Assembly: GCA_947626145.1 (NCBI GenBank)
Contig: CANQRB010000008.1
Span: forward strand, 61,014-125,013
Length of the DNA: 64,000 nt
Source of the DNA: an uncultured Clostridia bacterium
GTDB taxonomy: Bacteria > Bacillota > Clostridia > UMGS1883
Reading direction: 5' to 3'
In this document: one piece after another, positions 43,367 to 52,294 of the stretch
Position numbering within the stretch: position 1 is the first letter of the stretch
Layout of the letters: each line of letters starts with the position of its first letter
The notes under the pieces: generated by a model
The model's database searches: none
What the model was told of the DNA's origin: nothing
The model's input: only the letters and a program-made list of their open reading frames with translations
Translations under genes and position numbers: made by a program

Positions 43367-44118
43367 AAATTTTTGTGACAGATAAGTATACCGTAATGAC
43401 TGCGGCGCTGGTAATAGCCTTAATAATCGCCGCAGTGCCTCTTAGCCGGCTGGCGGTGGAGACCGCGTCATCGGATAGGCCGCTGCCCATCTACAGCGTG
43501 GAGCGGCCGGACAGCATGATCTCCGTCACCTTCGACTGCGCCTGGGGAGCCGAGGACGCGGACGCCATTATCGCCGCCCTAGCGGAGCACAACTGCCGGG
43601 CCACCTTTTTCGTGCTGGGCTCCTGGGCCGAAAAATATCCCGACGTGATAAAGAAGCTGGGCGACGCCGGTCACGAGATAGCCGGCCACAGCTACGACCA
43701 CACTTACTATACTCAGCTTTCGCCGGAGGAGATAGCGGCGGACATGGACAAATGCGACGCCGCCATCGGTCAGGTACCGGGCCGGGCCGCCGACCTTTTT
43801 CGGGTGCCGGCCGGAGACTACAACGACAGCGTCATAAACGCCGTCCAAGGCTCGGGCCGCCACTGCATACAGTGGGACGCGGACAGTCTGGACTACCGTG
43901 ACCTGACCCCGGCCCAAATGGAGGAGAGGATAATGTCCAGGGTACGTAAGGGGAGCATACTCCTCTTCCACATGGGCACGAAGAATACCGCCGCCGCCCT
44001 GCCGGACATACTGACCCGTCTTGAAAAAGAGGGTTATACCTTCTGTCCCGTGGGAGAGCTGATATATCGGGACGGCTATACTATCGACCATACGGGCCGA
44101 CAGTTTGCAATGAAGTGA
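43363..44118 (+). CDS. pdaB: PdaB-like polysaccharide deacetylase family sporulation protein
   Basis: 251 residues. One N-terminal membrane helix (14-33) precedes a NodB-type domain. Motif 1 reads VTFDCAWG rather than TFDDG, like PdaB proteins (TFDISWG), so the second metal-binding Asp is missing. Motif 2 GHEIAGHSYDH is intact, and FRVPAGDYN, IQWDADSLDY and ILLFHMG follow the family. PdaB is needed for stable spores, probably at the cortex; true deacetylase activity is doubtful. It is the second gene after cwlD. Confidence 0.92.
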   Translation: MKIFVTDKYTVMTAALVIALIIAAVPLSRLAVETASSDRPLPIYSVERPDSMISVTFDCAWGAEDADAIIAALAEHNCRATFFVLGSWAEKYPDVIKKLGDAGHEIAGHSYDHTYYTQLSPEEIAADMDKCDAAIGQVPGRAADLFRVPAGDYNDSVINAVQGSGRHCIQWDADSLDYRDLTPAQMEERIMSRVRKGSILLFHMGTKNTAAALPDILTRLEKEGYTFCPVGELIYRDGYTIDHTGRQFAMK

Positions 44119-44157
44119 GTTGGCTTTTGTATGGACGGCAAACGACCATTCGCTATC

Positions 44158-44421
44158 TTACGGTAAATATGACAAAGTCCCCGTAGGGCGCGACGACCCC
44201 GGCGCGCCGCTGTGGCGGTTTACAGTAAATATGACAGACGATGCCAAGCCTTCTCCTTGAGGAGAAGGTGGCCCGCAGGGCCGGATGAGGTGTAGGGTGC
44301 GAAGCATCCGTTATGCAGTTATGGTTTTAAGCAACGCCGCAAAGCGGCTACACCTCATCAGTCGGCTCCGCCGACAGCTTCCCCTCAAGGGGAAGCCTTT
44401 TATTTATCATTTTTACCGTAA
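44158..44421. mobile_element. MITE-like element with terminal inverted repeats and nested palindromes
   Basis: TTACGGTAAATATGACAAA (44158-44176) and the complement of TTTATCATTTTTACCGTAA (44403-44421) agree at 17 of 19 bases. A second copy of the left end (TTTACAGTAAATATGACAG) lies at 44218. Inside, 44246-44293 and 44350-44399 form a longer imperfect inverted repeat, each arm with its own small hairpin (TTCTCCTTGAGGAGAA, TTCCCCTCAAGGGGAA). No coding frame is convincing. This fills the 316-bp gap between pdaB and the next gene. It resembles dispersed palindromic repeats seen in gut Clostridia. Confidence 0.65.
44377..44404 (+). terminator. Terminator-like hairpin at the end of the repeat element
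   Basis: GCTTCCCC-TCAA-GGGGAAGC followed by CTTTTATTT on the plus strand could end the cwlD-pdaB transcript. It is part of the palindromic repeat. Confidence 0.45.
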
Positions 44422-44434
44422 CGCCGCAATCGTT

Positions 44435-45838
44435 TTAAAACCGTATCTCCTCCCCGCAGCAGGCGTCGATTATGGTTCTGTTCCGCCACACGAGGAGATA
44501 GAGGTGATTGTTCAGCACGGCGGAGGCGTCGGAATACACATAGGGATATATCTTCGTCATGCCTATCTCGGGATCGATGACGAAATATCCGTCGTTCACG
44601 GCGGAAACATCGGCGAACTCGCTGAGCCATGTGGCCTTTATCACGGGCTTGCCGTCTATCTGGCCGATAAGCTCAAGGCTGCCGTGATCCGCGTCGCCTA
44701 TCTGTACCAAATTCCCCTCGGGGTTTGTGGTGTACAGATAATACCAGGGGTCACTGTTCGTCCAGCCGGGGACGGCGTCCGGCTCAACCTGCAAGCAGAG
44801 CCAGGGAACGCCGTTGATGAGCTCCGAGGTCTTGTACTGGGCGTCGCCCGTGGAGCTCTCCGGCGGGAATACCATTATCGGCGAGGCGGCTCCGTCGTGA
44901 ACGATGTAATCTCTGCTGCGGCGGTAACGGTGTGGAGCCGGGAATTTGCTGGCATGGACGGCGCTGGTGCTGAGATAGCTGTAGCCCCCGCCCAGGTCGT
45001 ACAAATTGCCGTAAAAACTGACGCCCAGATTTTCTCCGGCGGCGTCGGCCGCCAGATAATCAGTCATGTCCTCCAGCACGGCGTCGCCGTACATCGCGTA
45101 GTTTCCCTCAATGCGCAGGCCGTCCTTCTCGCCCACGGCGGTTCCGTAGTTATTGTACATTCTTTCGCCGCCGTAGGGGGTCACGGTTTCGGTGACGGCG
45201 TCAAAGACATAGCTTTCGGCGGTGTCGGTACTGCCGGACCAGGTAACCTGACCGTTCTCGCCGAAGGTCACCCCGCTTTTACCGACCGAGAACCACGCCT
45301 TGTCTCCCTCAATATAGTCAAAGCTGCTGCCGGGGCCTATATAGCTGCCTTTCTTATCATTGCCGGCGATGGACAGGCTTCCGTCCCAGTTGGTGAGATG
45401 GCCGAACTCCTGAGTGGCGAACCGCCATGTCAGGGGAAAATATGTGATGTCCCGGGCGCTCAGCACCGGATACTCCTCCTTGGAGTTGTCAAGGAGCTTT
45501 CCGTTGATATAAATGGGATATTGCGCGATTTGGGCCTCCAGCGAGTCCACCGCCGGAGCCCATTCCTCCTCGGCGGGCTGGCCGTTGGCAATGGGGCAGT
45601 AGCTCAGGTAAAATGCCCCGTCCGTCCATGAGCTGGTGAGGCCCAGCATATGGACATAGTGATAGGTCATGGGGAAATAGGTAATATCCTTATAGGTCAG
45701 GAGAGGATATTTCGTTTCCTTATATTCGATCTTGTTGCCGTCGATGTACACATCGAAATCCGGCACCGCCGCCTCGAAGGCGAAGGCCGGTACGCTCATA
45801 AGCGCCAGAGCGAACAGTGCGGTGATGAATTTTTTCAT
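44435..45838 (-). CDS. Exported stalk-domain protein, paralogue 3 of a tandem triplet
   Basis: 467 residues with a signal peptide (1-20). Two copper-amine-oxidase-N-like (stalk) modules follow: one with YPLLTYKDITYFPMTYHYVH near 44-63 and one with YPVLSARDITYFPLTWRFAT near 123-142. The middle (about 150-350) is divergent from the paralogues. The last 90 residues are shared: GSLELIG, ATWLSEF, VSAVNDGYF, MTKIYPYVY, HLYLLVWRN and the ending DACCGEEIRF. I do not recognise a characterised family. No anchor is visible, so it is probably secreted. It is third in transcription order, 14 nt after its neighbour. Confidence 0.85.
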   Translation of the reverse strand: MKKFITALFALALMSVPAFAFEAAVPDFDVYIDGNKIEYKETKYPLLTYKDITYFPMTYHYVHMLGLTSSWTDGAFYLSYCPIANGQPAEEEWAPAVDSLEAQIAQYPIYINGKLLDNSKEEYPVLSARDITYFPLTWRFATQEFGHLTNWDGSLSIAGNDKKGSYIGPGSSFDYIEGDKAWFSVGKSGVTFGENGQVTWSGSTDTAESYVFDAVTETVTPYGGERMYNNYGTAVGEKDGLRIEGNYAMYGDAVLEDMTDYLAADAAGENLGVSFYGNLYDLGGGYSYLSTSAVHASKFPAPHRYRRSRDYIVHDGAASPIMVFPPESSTGDAQYKTSELINGVPWLCLQVEPDAVPGWTNSDPWYYLYTTNPEGNLVQIGDADHGSLELIGQIDGKPVIKATWLSEFADVSAVNDGYFVIDPEIGMTKIYPYVYSDASAVLNNHLYLLVWRNRTIIDACCGEEIRF

Positions 45839-45852
45839 GAGCTTTACCTCCG

Positions 45853-47232
45853 TTAAAAGCTGTATTCCTTCCCGCAGCAGGCGTCCACAAGGGTGTTGTT
45901 CCGCCTGATGAGCAGGTAAAGGTGATTGTCCGCCACGGCCATTTCTTCGGCGTAAACATAGGGATAAAATTTGGTAAGGCTGCCGTCGGGTTCGATATAG
46001 AAATAGCCATCGTTAACCGCCGAAACGCCCTCATATTCAATTTTCCAGGTGGCCAGCGCCACGGGCCTGCCGTTTATCTGACCCAGAAGCATTATGCTCC
46101 CGTGGTCGGCGTCCGTAATGGGAGTAAGGCTGTTGTCGTCGTTGAGGACAAACACGTTATAGCTTTGCAGCATATGGCTGCCGCCGCCGATGGACCTCAG
46201 CGTCCTGAGGCCGATATACTGCCTGCCGCCGGCGTACTCATGGCTGTCAATATAATATACCAGTCCCGTCTCGGGCTCCGGCAGTTTGGTTACGGAGCGG
46301 TCGGCGTCAATGATGAAATGGCTGTATCTGAGGCCTATGGCATGGGGATTGGCGTACTTGGATGCGTAGTCCATTTCCACGTGCAGCAGCAGCTTTCCGC
46401 AGCCCAGCCGGTACTCGGTGCAGAAGGTTTGTACGCCTTCGGTATCTTCCCGCTGCCTTTCGGTGTCCAGATAATCGGAAATATCCTCCAGAGCTATGTC
46501 CTCATACATGAGCATATTGCCGTCAATGCTCATTTTTTCGTCCACACGGTCATCGAGCCAGGGCTTATAGTATGGCAGACTGTCGATCTCGCTGAAGGTG
46601 CCGGACGCAGTGTCAAAGACATAATTTTTGCTGCCAACGGTACTGAAGCCCCAATAGCCTTCCTCGGTGCGCCTGTTCTCGGTAATCGAACTGTCGAAAT
46701 ATATCTTTCCGTCCTCGACGTGGAGAAGCGGATGTCCGCTTTGGCCGCTGGTGCCGTCAAGATACAGGGTGCCGTTCCAGTCGTATCTCATGCCGAACTC
46801 GTCCACGGCGAAGCGCCATGTCATTGGGAAGTAGGTGATGTCACGGGCGTTCAGCACCGGGTACTCCTCCTTGGAGTTGTCAAGGAGCTTTCCGTTGATA
46901 TATATGGGATATTGGGCGATCTGGGCGTCGAGAGCGTCCACGGGCTGTCCGGCGGGGGCGGGTTCGTCGCTCCACTGATAGTCCGGCGGGCAGTAGCTCA
47001 GATAAAAGGCGCCGTCCACCCAGGAGCTGGTGAGGCCCAGCATATGGATATAGCCGTAGGTCATGGGGAAATAGGTGATGTCCTTGTACACCAGCAGGGG
47101 GTATTCGGTGGCCTTGTAGTCAAATATTTTGCCGGAAATGTTGACGTCGAAGTCCGGCACCTTAACCTCAAAGGCAAAGGCCGGGACGCTCATAATTACC
47201 AGGGCGAACAGTGTTACGATAAACTTTTTCAT
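45853..47232 (-). CDS. Exported stalk-domain protein, paralogue 2 of a tandem triplet
   Basis: 459 residues with a signal peptide (1-20). The two stalk modules (YPLLVYKDITYFPMTYGYIH and YPVLNARDITYFPMTWRFAV) are almost the same as in its neighbours, as is the linker AQYPIYINGKLLDNSKEEYP. The middle region differs and includes a short YYIDSHEYAGGRQYIGL-like segment. The C-terminus has ATWKIEYEGVSAVNDGYFYI, then SLTKFYPYVYAEEM and the ending DACCGKEYSF. The paired cysteines are the only conserved Cys pair. It is middle gene of the triplet with a 24-nt gap to the first. Function unknown. Confidence 0.85.
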   Translation of the reverse strand: MKKFIVTLFALVIMSVPAFAFEVKVPDFDVNISGKIFDYKATEYPLLVYKDITYFPMTYGYIHMLGLTSSWVDGAFYLSYCPPDYQWSDEPAPAGQPVDALDAQIAQYPIYINGKLLDNSKEEYPVLNARDITYFPMTWRFAVDEFGMRYDWNGTLYLDGTSGQSGHPLLHVEDGKIYFDSSITENRRTEEGYWGFSTVGSKNYVFDTASGTFSEIDSLPYYKPWLDDRVDEKMSIDGNMLMYEDIALEDISDYLDTERQREDTEGVQTFCTEYRLGCGKLLLHVEMDYASKYANPHAIGLRYSHFIIDADRSVTKLPEPETGLVYYIDSHEYAGGRQYIGLRTLRSIGGGSHMLQSYNVFVLNDDNSLTPITDADHGSIMLLGQINGRPVALATWKIEYEGVSAVNDGYFYIEPDGSLTKFYPYVYAEEMAVADNHLYLLIRRNNTLVDACCGKEYSF

Positions 47233-47256
47233 GAATTTTTACCTCCTTAAATTAAA

Positions 47257-48651
47257 TCAAAAGCTGTACTCTTTGCCGCAGCAGGCGTCAACAAGGGTGT
47301 TGTTCCGCCAGAACAGCAGGTAGAGGTGGCCGTCCATAACGGTCATATCGTCGGCGTAAACATAGGGATAAATTTTCGTCATGCTTCCGTCGGGCTCGAT
47401 ATAGAAGTACCCGTCGTTCACGGCGGAGACCCCGTCCCGCTCCCCAAGCCAGGTGGCAAGCACTGTCAGCCTGCCGCCGTCGCCGCCTATGAGCTTTATG
47501 CTGCCGTGATCCGGATCCTCATACGGAACCGCCGTTCCGTCGGCGTTCACCTTATACAGGCGATAAACCGTCCGCATTAAGTGGGAATCCTCGGTTTCCT
47601 CCATGCAGAGCCACGAAACGCCGCCGGCATACCGGCCGGAAAAATATTCCATATTCTCCCCGTCGAAGGGCACAGCCTTTCCGTCAGCAGTGAGGATATA
47701 ATTGCTCCGGCGGTAATCGTCGTGAACCACCGGCACCGGAGGCACATGACGGGCATATACGGAAAGGAACCGCAGTCCGCCGCCCAGATCATACAGACAG
47801 CCGTGGACATCCTTGTTAAGGTTTGGACTTTCGGCCATGAAGGCTGACATATCCTCAAGATACAGATCCCCGAACATCAGGGAGCCGTCCTCCTCCACAC
47901 GGAAGCCCTTTTCCTCATTCAAATACTCATATTCGGCGCTCTTCGGCGGAAGGCCGTCATTGAACCCGTCCTGATCCTCCGTCTCGGTGAAGGTTCCGGC
48001 GGCGGAGTCAAAAATCAGGAGACGCTGACCGTAGGTGCCCGAATGATAGCTCACATTGCCGGTGCCGCCGAATATCGCCTCAAAGCCGTCCCGCCGGAGC
48101 CAGATTTTGCCGTCTCCCGCGCCGGAGATGCCGCCGAGGGGGCCGGGATTGACATAGTGTATGCCCGCGGCGACGGTGAGGCCGCTGCCGTCCCAGTTTA
48201 TGTCCAGCCCGAACTCCTCCCGTACAAAACGGTTGGTCATGGGGAAGTAGGTTATGTCACGGGCGTTGATAAGAGGGTACTCCTCCTTTGAGTTGTCAAG
48301 GAGCCTGCCGTTGATGTAAATGGGATATTGAGCGATTTGAGCCTCCAGCGACTCCACCGCCGGGGCCTGCTCCACCGTTTCGGGAACCCTTGCCATGGCG
48401 GGACTGTCGCTGAGGTAAAAGACGCCGTCCACCCAGGAGCTGGTTAGGCCCAGCATACGGACATAGTCATAGGTCATGGGAAAATAGGTGATGTCCTTGT
48501 ACACCAGCGGCGGATAAAAGGTCTCCTTTTCCAGCTTGTAAAAATCGCAGTACACGTCGTAGTCCGGCACCTTCGCCTCAAAGGCCAGAGCCGGAACGCT
48601 CATCAGCGCCAGCGCGAACAGGCTGACAATGAATTTTTTTGTGATTTTCAT
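47257..48651 (-). CDS. Exported stalk-domain protein, paralogue 1 of a tandem triplet
   Basis: 464 residues with a signal peptide (1-23). It has the same plan as the next two genes: stalk modules at YPPLVYKDITYFPMTYDYVR and YPLINARDITYFPMTNRFVR, a divergent centre, and the shared tail GVSAVNDGYFYIEPDGSMTK, PYVYADDM and DACCGKEYSF. It is the first gene, with AAAGGAGGT upstream and a promoter region behind a long A/T tract. The conserved ends with a variable middle suggest proteins of one surface or secreted system with different partners. Function unknown. Confidence 0.85.
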   Translation of the reverse strand: MKITKKFIVSLFALALMSVPALAFEAKVPDYDVYCDFYKLEKETFYPPLVYKDITYFPMTYDYVRMLGLTSSWVDGVFYLSDSPAMARVPETVEQAPAVESLEAQIAQYPIYINGRLLDNSKEEYPLINARDITYFPMTNRFVREEFGLDINWDGSGLTVAAGIHYVNPGPLGGISGAGDGKIWLRRDGFEAIFGGTGNVSYHSGTYGQRLLIFDSAAGTFTETEDQDGFNDGLPPKSAEYEYLNEEKGFRVEEDGSLMFGDLYLEDMSAFMAESPNLNKDVHGCLYDLGGGLRFLSVYARHVPPVPVVHDDYRRSNYILTADGKAVPFDGENMEYFSGRYAGGVSWLCMEETEDSHLMRTVYRLYKVNADGTAVPYEDPDHGSIKLIGGDGGRLTVLATWLGERDGVSAVNDGYFYIEPDGSMTKIYPYVYADDMTVMDGHLYLLFWRNNTLVDACCGKEYSF

Positions 48652-48728
48652 GTTTTTACCTCCTTTAAAAAATATGGCAGAATTATGGCTTATATAGTAT
48701 AGACGAAAGAAACCGCAAAAAAGTTCCC

Positions 48729-48776
48729 GATTTTTTTAAATTTTTTAAAAATTTTTAAAAAAATTTTTTTCTTGGG
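48729..48776. other. A/T-tract run upstream of the paralogue triplet
   Basis: About 45 bp consist nearly wholly of alternating runs of T and A. Such tracts bend DNA and can act as promoter UP elements; a TATACT-like -10 lies about 30 bp further left for the paralogue operon, without a good -35. Confidence 0.5.
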
Positions 48777-48814
48777 AAAAAATGCTCCGAAGGAGCACCT
48801 CAGGAGCATTTTTT
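48777..48814. terminator. Terminator after the seven-gene murJ operon
   Basis: AAAAAATGCTCC (48777-48788) and GGAGCATTTTTT (48803-48814) are a perfect inverted repeat. The internal GCTCC-GAA-GGAGC offers an alternative smaller hairpin. It ends the minus-strand operon 4 nt after the HAD gene stop. Confidence 0.88.
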
Positions 48815-48817
48815 GTT

Positions 48818-49474
48818 TCATATCAAATTAAGCTTCAGCATTTCCGCCGGACGGTCAATCATGTACTCATAATCCATTTCCATAAGTACGCTCTTGTACA
48901 CAAAGCCCCAAGAGCAGAGAACGCTGACCATGCCGGCGTTTTTGGCGGTGTTCAGGTCGACCCCGCTGTCCCCGGCGAATATGCACTCCTCCGGTCTTAC
49001 GCCGAACATTTCCGCCAGAGCGAGGGCGGCGTCAGGCTCGGGCTTGCGGGGATAGCCAATCTTTTCGCCGATTACCCGCTCAAAAACTCCGGGAAAAATG
49101 CTGTCTATGAGCCGCTGTGCGAAGTGGTGGGCCTTGTTGCTGTTCACCGCCAGATGTATGCCCCGGCTTTTAAGCTCGCTCAGCAGCTCCGGTATTCCGT
49201 CATAGACCGGTGTGGTGTCCAGCACGTGACGGTCATAATACTCGTCAAAATAGGCCCGTGCGGCGTCTATCTCGGCCCGGCGGTCCTCGGGCAGGCTCCT
49301 TAGCAGAAGGCGGGTTATCCCGTTGCCCACAAAGGTGCGGTAATCCTGCACCGTCCACGTCGGGCAGCCCATACGGGTAAGGGCGTAGTTGCCGGCGTTT
49401 GCCAGCTCGTAAATAGTGTCTATCAGTGTGCCGTCCAAATCAAAAATGACGGCCTTTATTTTGTGTTCTTCCAT
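48818..49474 (-). CDS. HAD-family phosphatase, phosphoglycolate-phosphatase type
   Basis: 218 residues. HAD motif I is VIFDLDGTLIDT, motif II is AVNSNKA, the lysine is in YPRKPEPDAAL, and motif III is CIFAGDSGVDLNTAKNAG. The alpha-helical cap between motifs I and II is that of Gph/PGMB-type enzymes. The substrate is a small phosphorylated metabolite, phosphoglycolate or a related one; sequence alone does not settle it. It overlaps the upstream dehydrogenase gene by 19 bp. It is last in the operon. Confidence 0.88.
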   Translation of the reverse strand: MEEHKIKAVIFDLDGTLIDTIYELANAGNYALTRMGCPTWTVQDYRTFVGNGITRLLLRSLPEDRRAEIDAARAYFDEYYDRHVLDTTPVYDGIPELLSELKSRGIHLAVNSNKAHHFAQRLIDSIFPGVFERVIGEKIGYPRKPEPDAALALAEMFGVRPEECIFAGDSGVDLNTAKNAGMVSVLCSWGFVYKSVLMEMDYEYMIDRPAEMLKLNLI

Positions 49475-50424
49475 ACGTCGTTATGCTCCTCTCCGGCCTC
49501 AAGGGCAGCGATGTTGTCGGCTGTTATCTCAACGCAGCGGGCCCGTGCCTCCACGCTCGACCAGGCTATGTGGGGCGTCAGGACAAGCCTGTCACGGTTC
49601 CTTACATTCAGCAGCGGATCCTCCGCCGCGGGCGGCTCTGTGGGGAAAACGTCGATTGCCGCTCCGGCGATAGCGCCGCCGTCAATGGCCGCTGCAAGAT
49701 GGGCGGAATTAATGATGCCGCCCCGGCCCACATTGACTATGACCGCCGTGGGCTTCATCAGAGCGAGGGTGCTTTCGTTGATAAAATTTTCCGTCTTTTC
49801 GTTCAGCGGGGCGTGAATTGATATAATGTCGCTGTTTTTCAGCAGCTCCTCCGGGCTGACCCGCGGGAACCTCTCCTCACGAACCGCGCCGCTGAGACTG
49901 GCATAGCTGACACGTGCGCCGAAAGCGGAGGCAATATCCGCCACCCGCCGGCCTATGGCCCCCATGCCGATTATGCCCCAGCTTTTGCCGGCTATCTCAC
50001 GAAAGGGGCGGCCCAGATGATTGGCCAGACCGCCGGCGGTATAGCTCCCGTCCTTCACAAAGCTGTCGTAATAGTTAAGGCTTTCCATAAGCTGGAACAG
50101 TATGGCAAAGGTGTGCTGTGCCACGCTGTCCACGCAGTAGGCCGGGACATTCCTGACGCGGATGCCCCGGCTCCTGCAATACTCTATATCAATATTGTTA
50201 TATCCCACGGCAAAGACGCAGACAAGCCGGATATTATCAGCCCATTTCAAGGCCTCACGGTCAATGACGACCTTGTTCACAACCACAACGTCGGCGTCCC
50301 TCAGCCTTTCGGCCCTTTCCTCCGGAGCGGTGCGGGGATAGATAACCGTGACGAAGCGGCGGGAAATAGGGCTGAAATCAATGTCGGCGCCCATGGTCGC
50401 GCCGTCAAGAATGACCACCTTCAA
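49456..50424 (-). CDS. D-2-hydroxyacid dehydrogenase (NAD-dependent)
   Basis: 322 residues. The NAD-binding loop GIIGMGAIGRRVA, the substrate Arg in NVGRGGIIN, and the catalytic His in LTPHIAWSS are all present. The group includes glycerate, hydroxypyruvate and D-lactate dehydrogenases. Pairing with a Gph-like phosphatase suggests glycerate or glyoxylate metabolism, but this is inference. It starts one base after the ricT stop and overlaps the HAD gene. Confidence 0.9.
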   Translation of the reverse strand: MKVVILDGATMGADIDFSPISRRFVTVIYPRTAPEERAERLRDADVVVVNKVVIDREALKWADNIRLVCVFAVGYNNIDIEYCRSRGIRVRNVPAYCVDSVAQHTFAILFQLMESLNYYDSFVKDGSYTAGGLANHLGRPFREIAGKSWGIIGMGAIGRRVADIASAFGARVSYASLSGAVREERFPRVSPEELLKNSDIISIHAPLNEKTENFINESTLALMKPTAVIVNVGRGGIINSAHLAAAIDGGAIAGAAIDVFPTEPPAAEDPLLNVRNRDRLVLTPHIAWSSVEARARCVEITADNIAALEAGEEHNDVWKNTK

Positions 50425-51312
50425 TTATTTTCCCTCCAGCTTTTTCAGTTCCTTTTCGTCCGCCGGAGCCTCGCCGTCAATATTTTTGGGCCGCACATGG
50501 CCGCTCTTAAGCACCTGAAGCTCCTCCGCCGGATATTCGTCCAGCTCCTTTTCGTCGCCCTTGTCCAGCTTCACCTTTACAAGGCCCTTGAGCAGGGAAA
50601 CGCTTTGGACGACGCCTACGCCGTCGGGGGTCTTGACCTGTGAGCCCACTCCGGGGGTCACCTTGAGCAGCTCCTCATAGCAGTCCTGCTCATATTTCAG
50701 GCAGCACATGAGGCGGCCGCAGGATCCGCTTATCTTGGTGGGGTTCAGGCTGAGGCCCTGTTCCTTTGCCATGCGGATGGACACGGGGTGGAAATCGTCA
50801 AGGTAGGCGGCGCAGCAAAGATTGCGGCCGCAGATACCCAGTCCGCCCAGCATTTTGGCCTCGTCCCTGATGCCTATTTGCCGCAGCTCGATGCGGGTGC
50901 GGAACACCGAGGCCAGATCCTTGACCAGCTCGCGGAAGTCCACCCGCCCGTCGGCGGTAAAGTAAAACAGTATCTTGTTGTTGTCGAAGGTGTATTCAGC
51001 CTCAACCAGCTTCATGCCAAGGTTGTGCTTCTTTATCTTTTCCTCACAAATGCGGAAGGCTTCCTTTTCCTTTTTCTTGTTTTCCTCGAGCCGCGCCCTG
51101 TCCTCCTCGGTAGCCACGCGGATGACCTCCTTCAGGGGGGCGACCACGTTTTCCTCGGGTATATCACGGCGCTCCATGGCAATAGTGCCGAATTCCACTC
51201 CTCTCGCCGTCTCAACAATGACGTTGTCGCCCAGCTTCAGCTCAAAGCTGCCGGGGGCGAAATAATAGACCTTGCCGCCCATCCGGAACTTAACTCCTAC
51301 TACTGTAACCAT
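50425..51312 (-). CDS. ricT: PSP1-domain protein RicT (YaaT)
   Basis: 295 residues. The PSP1 domain has the cysteine-rich signature LGGLGICGRNLCCAAYL, SGSCGRLMCCLKYEQDCY and the early segment VEFGTIAMERRDIPEE. In Bacillus RicT works with RicA and RicF, binds iron-sulfur clusters, steers RNase Y and promotes the sporulation phosphorelay. The gene lies directly after holB, the conserved Firmicutes order. GGAGGG precedes the ATG. Confidence 0.95.
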   Translation of the reverse strand: MVTVVGVKFRMGGKVYYFAPGSFELKLGDNVIVETARGVEFGTIAMERRDIPEENVVAPLKEVIRVATEEDRARLEENKKKEKEAFRICEEKIKKHNLGMKLVEAEYTFDNNKILFYFTADGRVDFRELVKDLASVFRTRIELRQIGIRDEAKMLGGLGICGRNLCCAAYLDDFHPVSIRMAKEQGLSLNPTKISGSCGRLMCCLKYEQDCYEELLKVTPGVGSQVKTPDGVGVVQSVSLLKGLVKVKLDKGDEKELDEYPAEELQVLKSGHVRPKNIDGEAPADEKELKKLEGK

Positions 51313-52294
51313 GTATATCCCTCCAGCACTTTATAAGCATATTCATAATCCAAAGGTCGTATTTCATGGACGGGTTGAGCCCCCTCACGGTCTCCTCCAC
51401 GTCCTCCAGAGCGGCCAGCGCACCGCTTGCGGTCACCTTCGCCGCAAAGGCCCGAAGCCTGTCCTCACAGTCGGTATTCACTATCCTGCCGCCCTGTTTC
51501 AGCAGGACGGTATCGCCCAGCCACGAGAGCAGAATATCAAAGCAGGTCTGCCGGTATTCCGCGTCCACCTTCTGCCGTCCCACGCCAAAGACCTCGGCGG
51601 CGGCCAGAATGCCGCTTTTGCCTCCGGCCAGACCGGCGGCCGCCTCTATGAGACTGTTCCTCAGCTCAAAAAACTCTCCGTCCTCGCAAAGCTCTATGGC
51701 ACGGCCCACATTGCCGCCGCTGTAATTGGCGACAAAGCCGCTTTTCTCCCTCATCTCGGGATACTGCGCCTCCACGAAGTCTTTTATCTTGTCCGCCGTG
51801 AAGGGCTCCATCAACAGCTTTATCCCACGGGAACGGATAGTTGGCAGGAGGTTTTGTATATTCTCGGAAAGCAGCATAACCGTGCCGTAGGACGGCGGCT
51901 CCTCGAAGGATTTCAAAAGGGCGTTCTCGGCGGCGTCGGTCATGCCGTCGGCCCCGTCGATGACGAGTATTTTCCTCTCGGCCAGCTTGGGCCGCATATA
52001 GAGCTCGTCCGCCGCCCGCCGCACGGCCTCGATCTTTACCGAGCCATTCTCCTCGGGCTCGACCCACAAAATGTCGGGATGAGTGCCCGCGCGGTGCATC
52101 TTACAGGCCGGGCACCGGCCGCAGGGCTTATCGGCGCCGGTGCAGTGAACCGCCCGGGCGAAAATGTCCGCTGCGGTCCGCTTGCCGATGCCCTTGGGCC
52201 CTTCCAGAATATAGGCGTGGCTGACGGTTCCATTTTTCACGTCCGTCAGCAGTCTTTCCAGTGCCCTCTGGCCGGTAATGAAGTTATTTTCCAT
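51290..52294 (-). CDS. holB: DNA polymerase III subunit delta-prime
   Basis: 334 residues. The clamp-loader AAA fold shows a P-loop GPKGIGKRT, the zinc module with PCGRCPACK, and DGADGMTDAAENALLKSFEEPPSYGTVMLLSE, followed by LLPTIRSRGIKLLMEP. It overlaps ricT by 23 bp and aroK by 11 bp. It loads the sliding clamp at the replication fork. Confidence 0.95.
   Translation of the reverse strand: MENNFITGQRALERLLTDVKNGTVSHAYILEGPKGIGKRTAADIFARAVHCTGADKPCGRCPACKMHRAGTHPDILWVEPEENGSVKIEAVRRAADELYMRPKLAERKILVIDGADGMTDAAENALLKSFEEPPSYGTVMLLSENIQNLLPTIRSRGIKLLMEPFTADKIKDFVEAQYPEMREKSGFVANYSGGNVGRAIELCEDGEFFELRNSLIEAAAGLAGGKSGILAAAEVFGVGRQKVDAEYRQTCFDILLSWLGDTVLLKQGGRIVNTDCEDRLRAFAAKVTASGALAALEDVEETVRGLNPSMKYDLWIMNMLIKCWRDIHGYSSRS

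Noticed and set aside
44285..47250. Long plus-strand frames opposite the paralogue triplet (44285-45631 and 45922-47250)
   Set aside because: The minus strand encodes three homologous exported proteins with signal peptides and ribosome sites; the plus-strand frames show no domain and are mirror frames.
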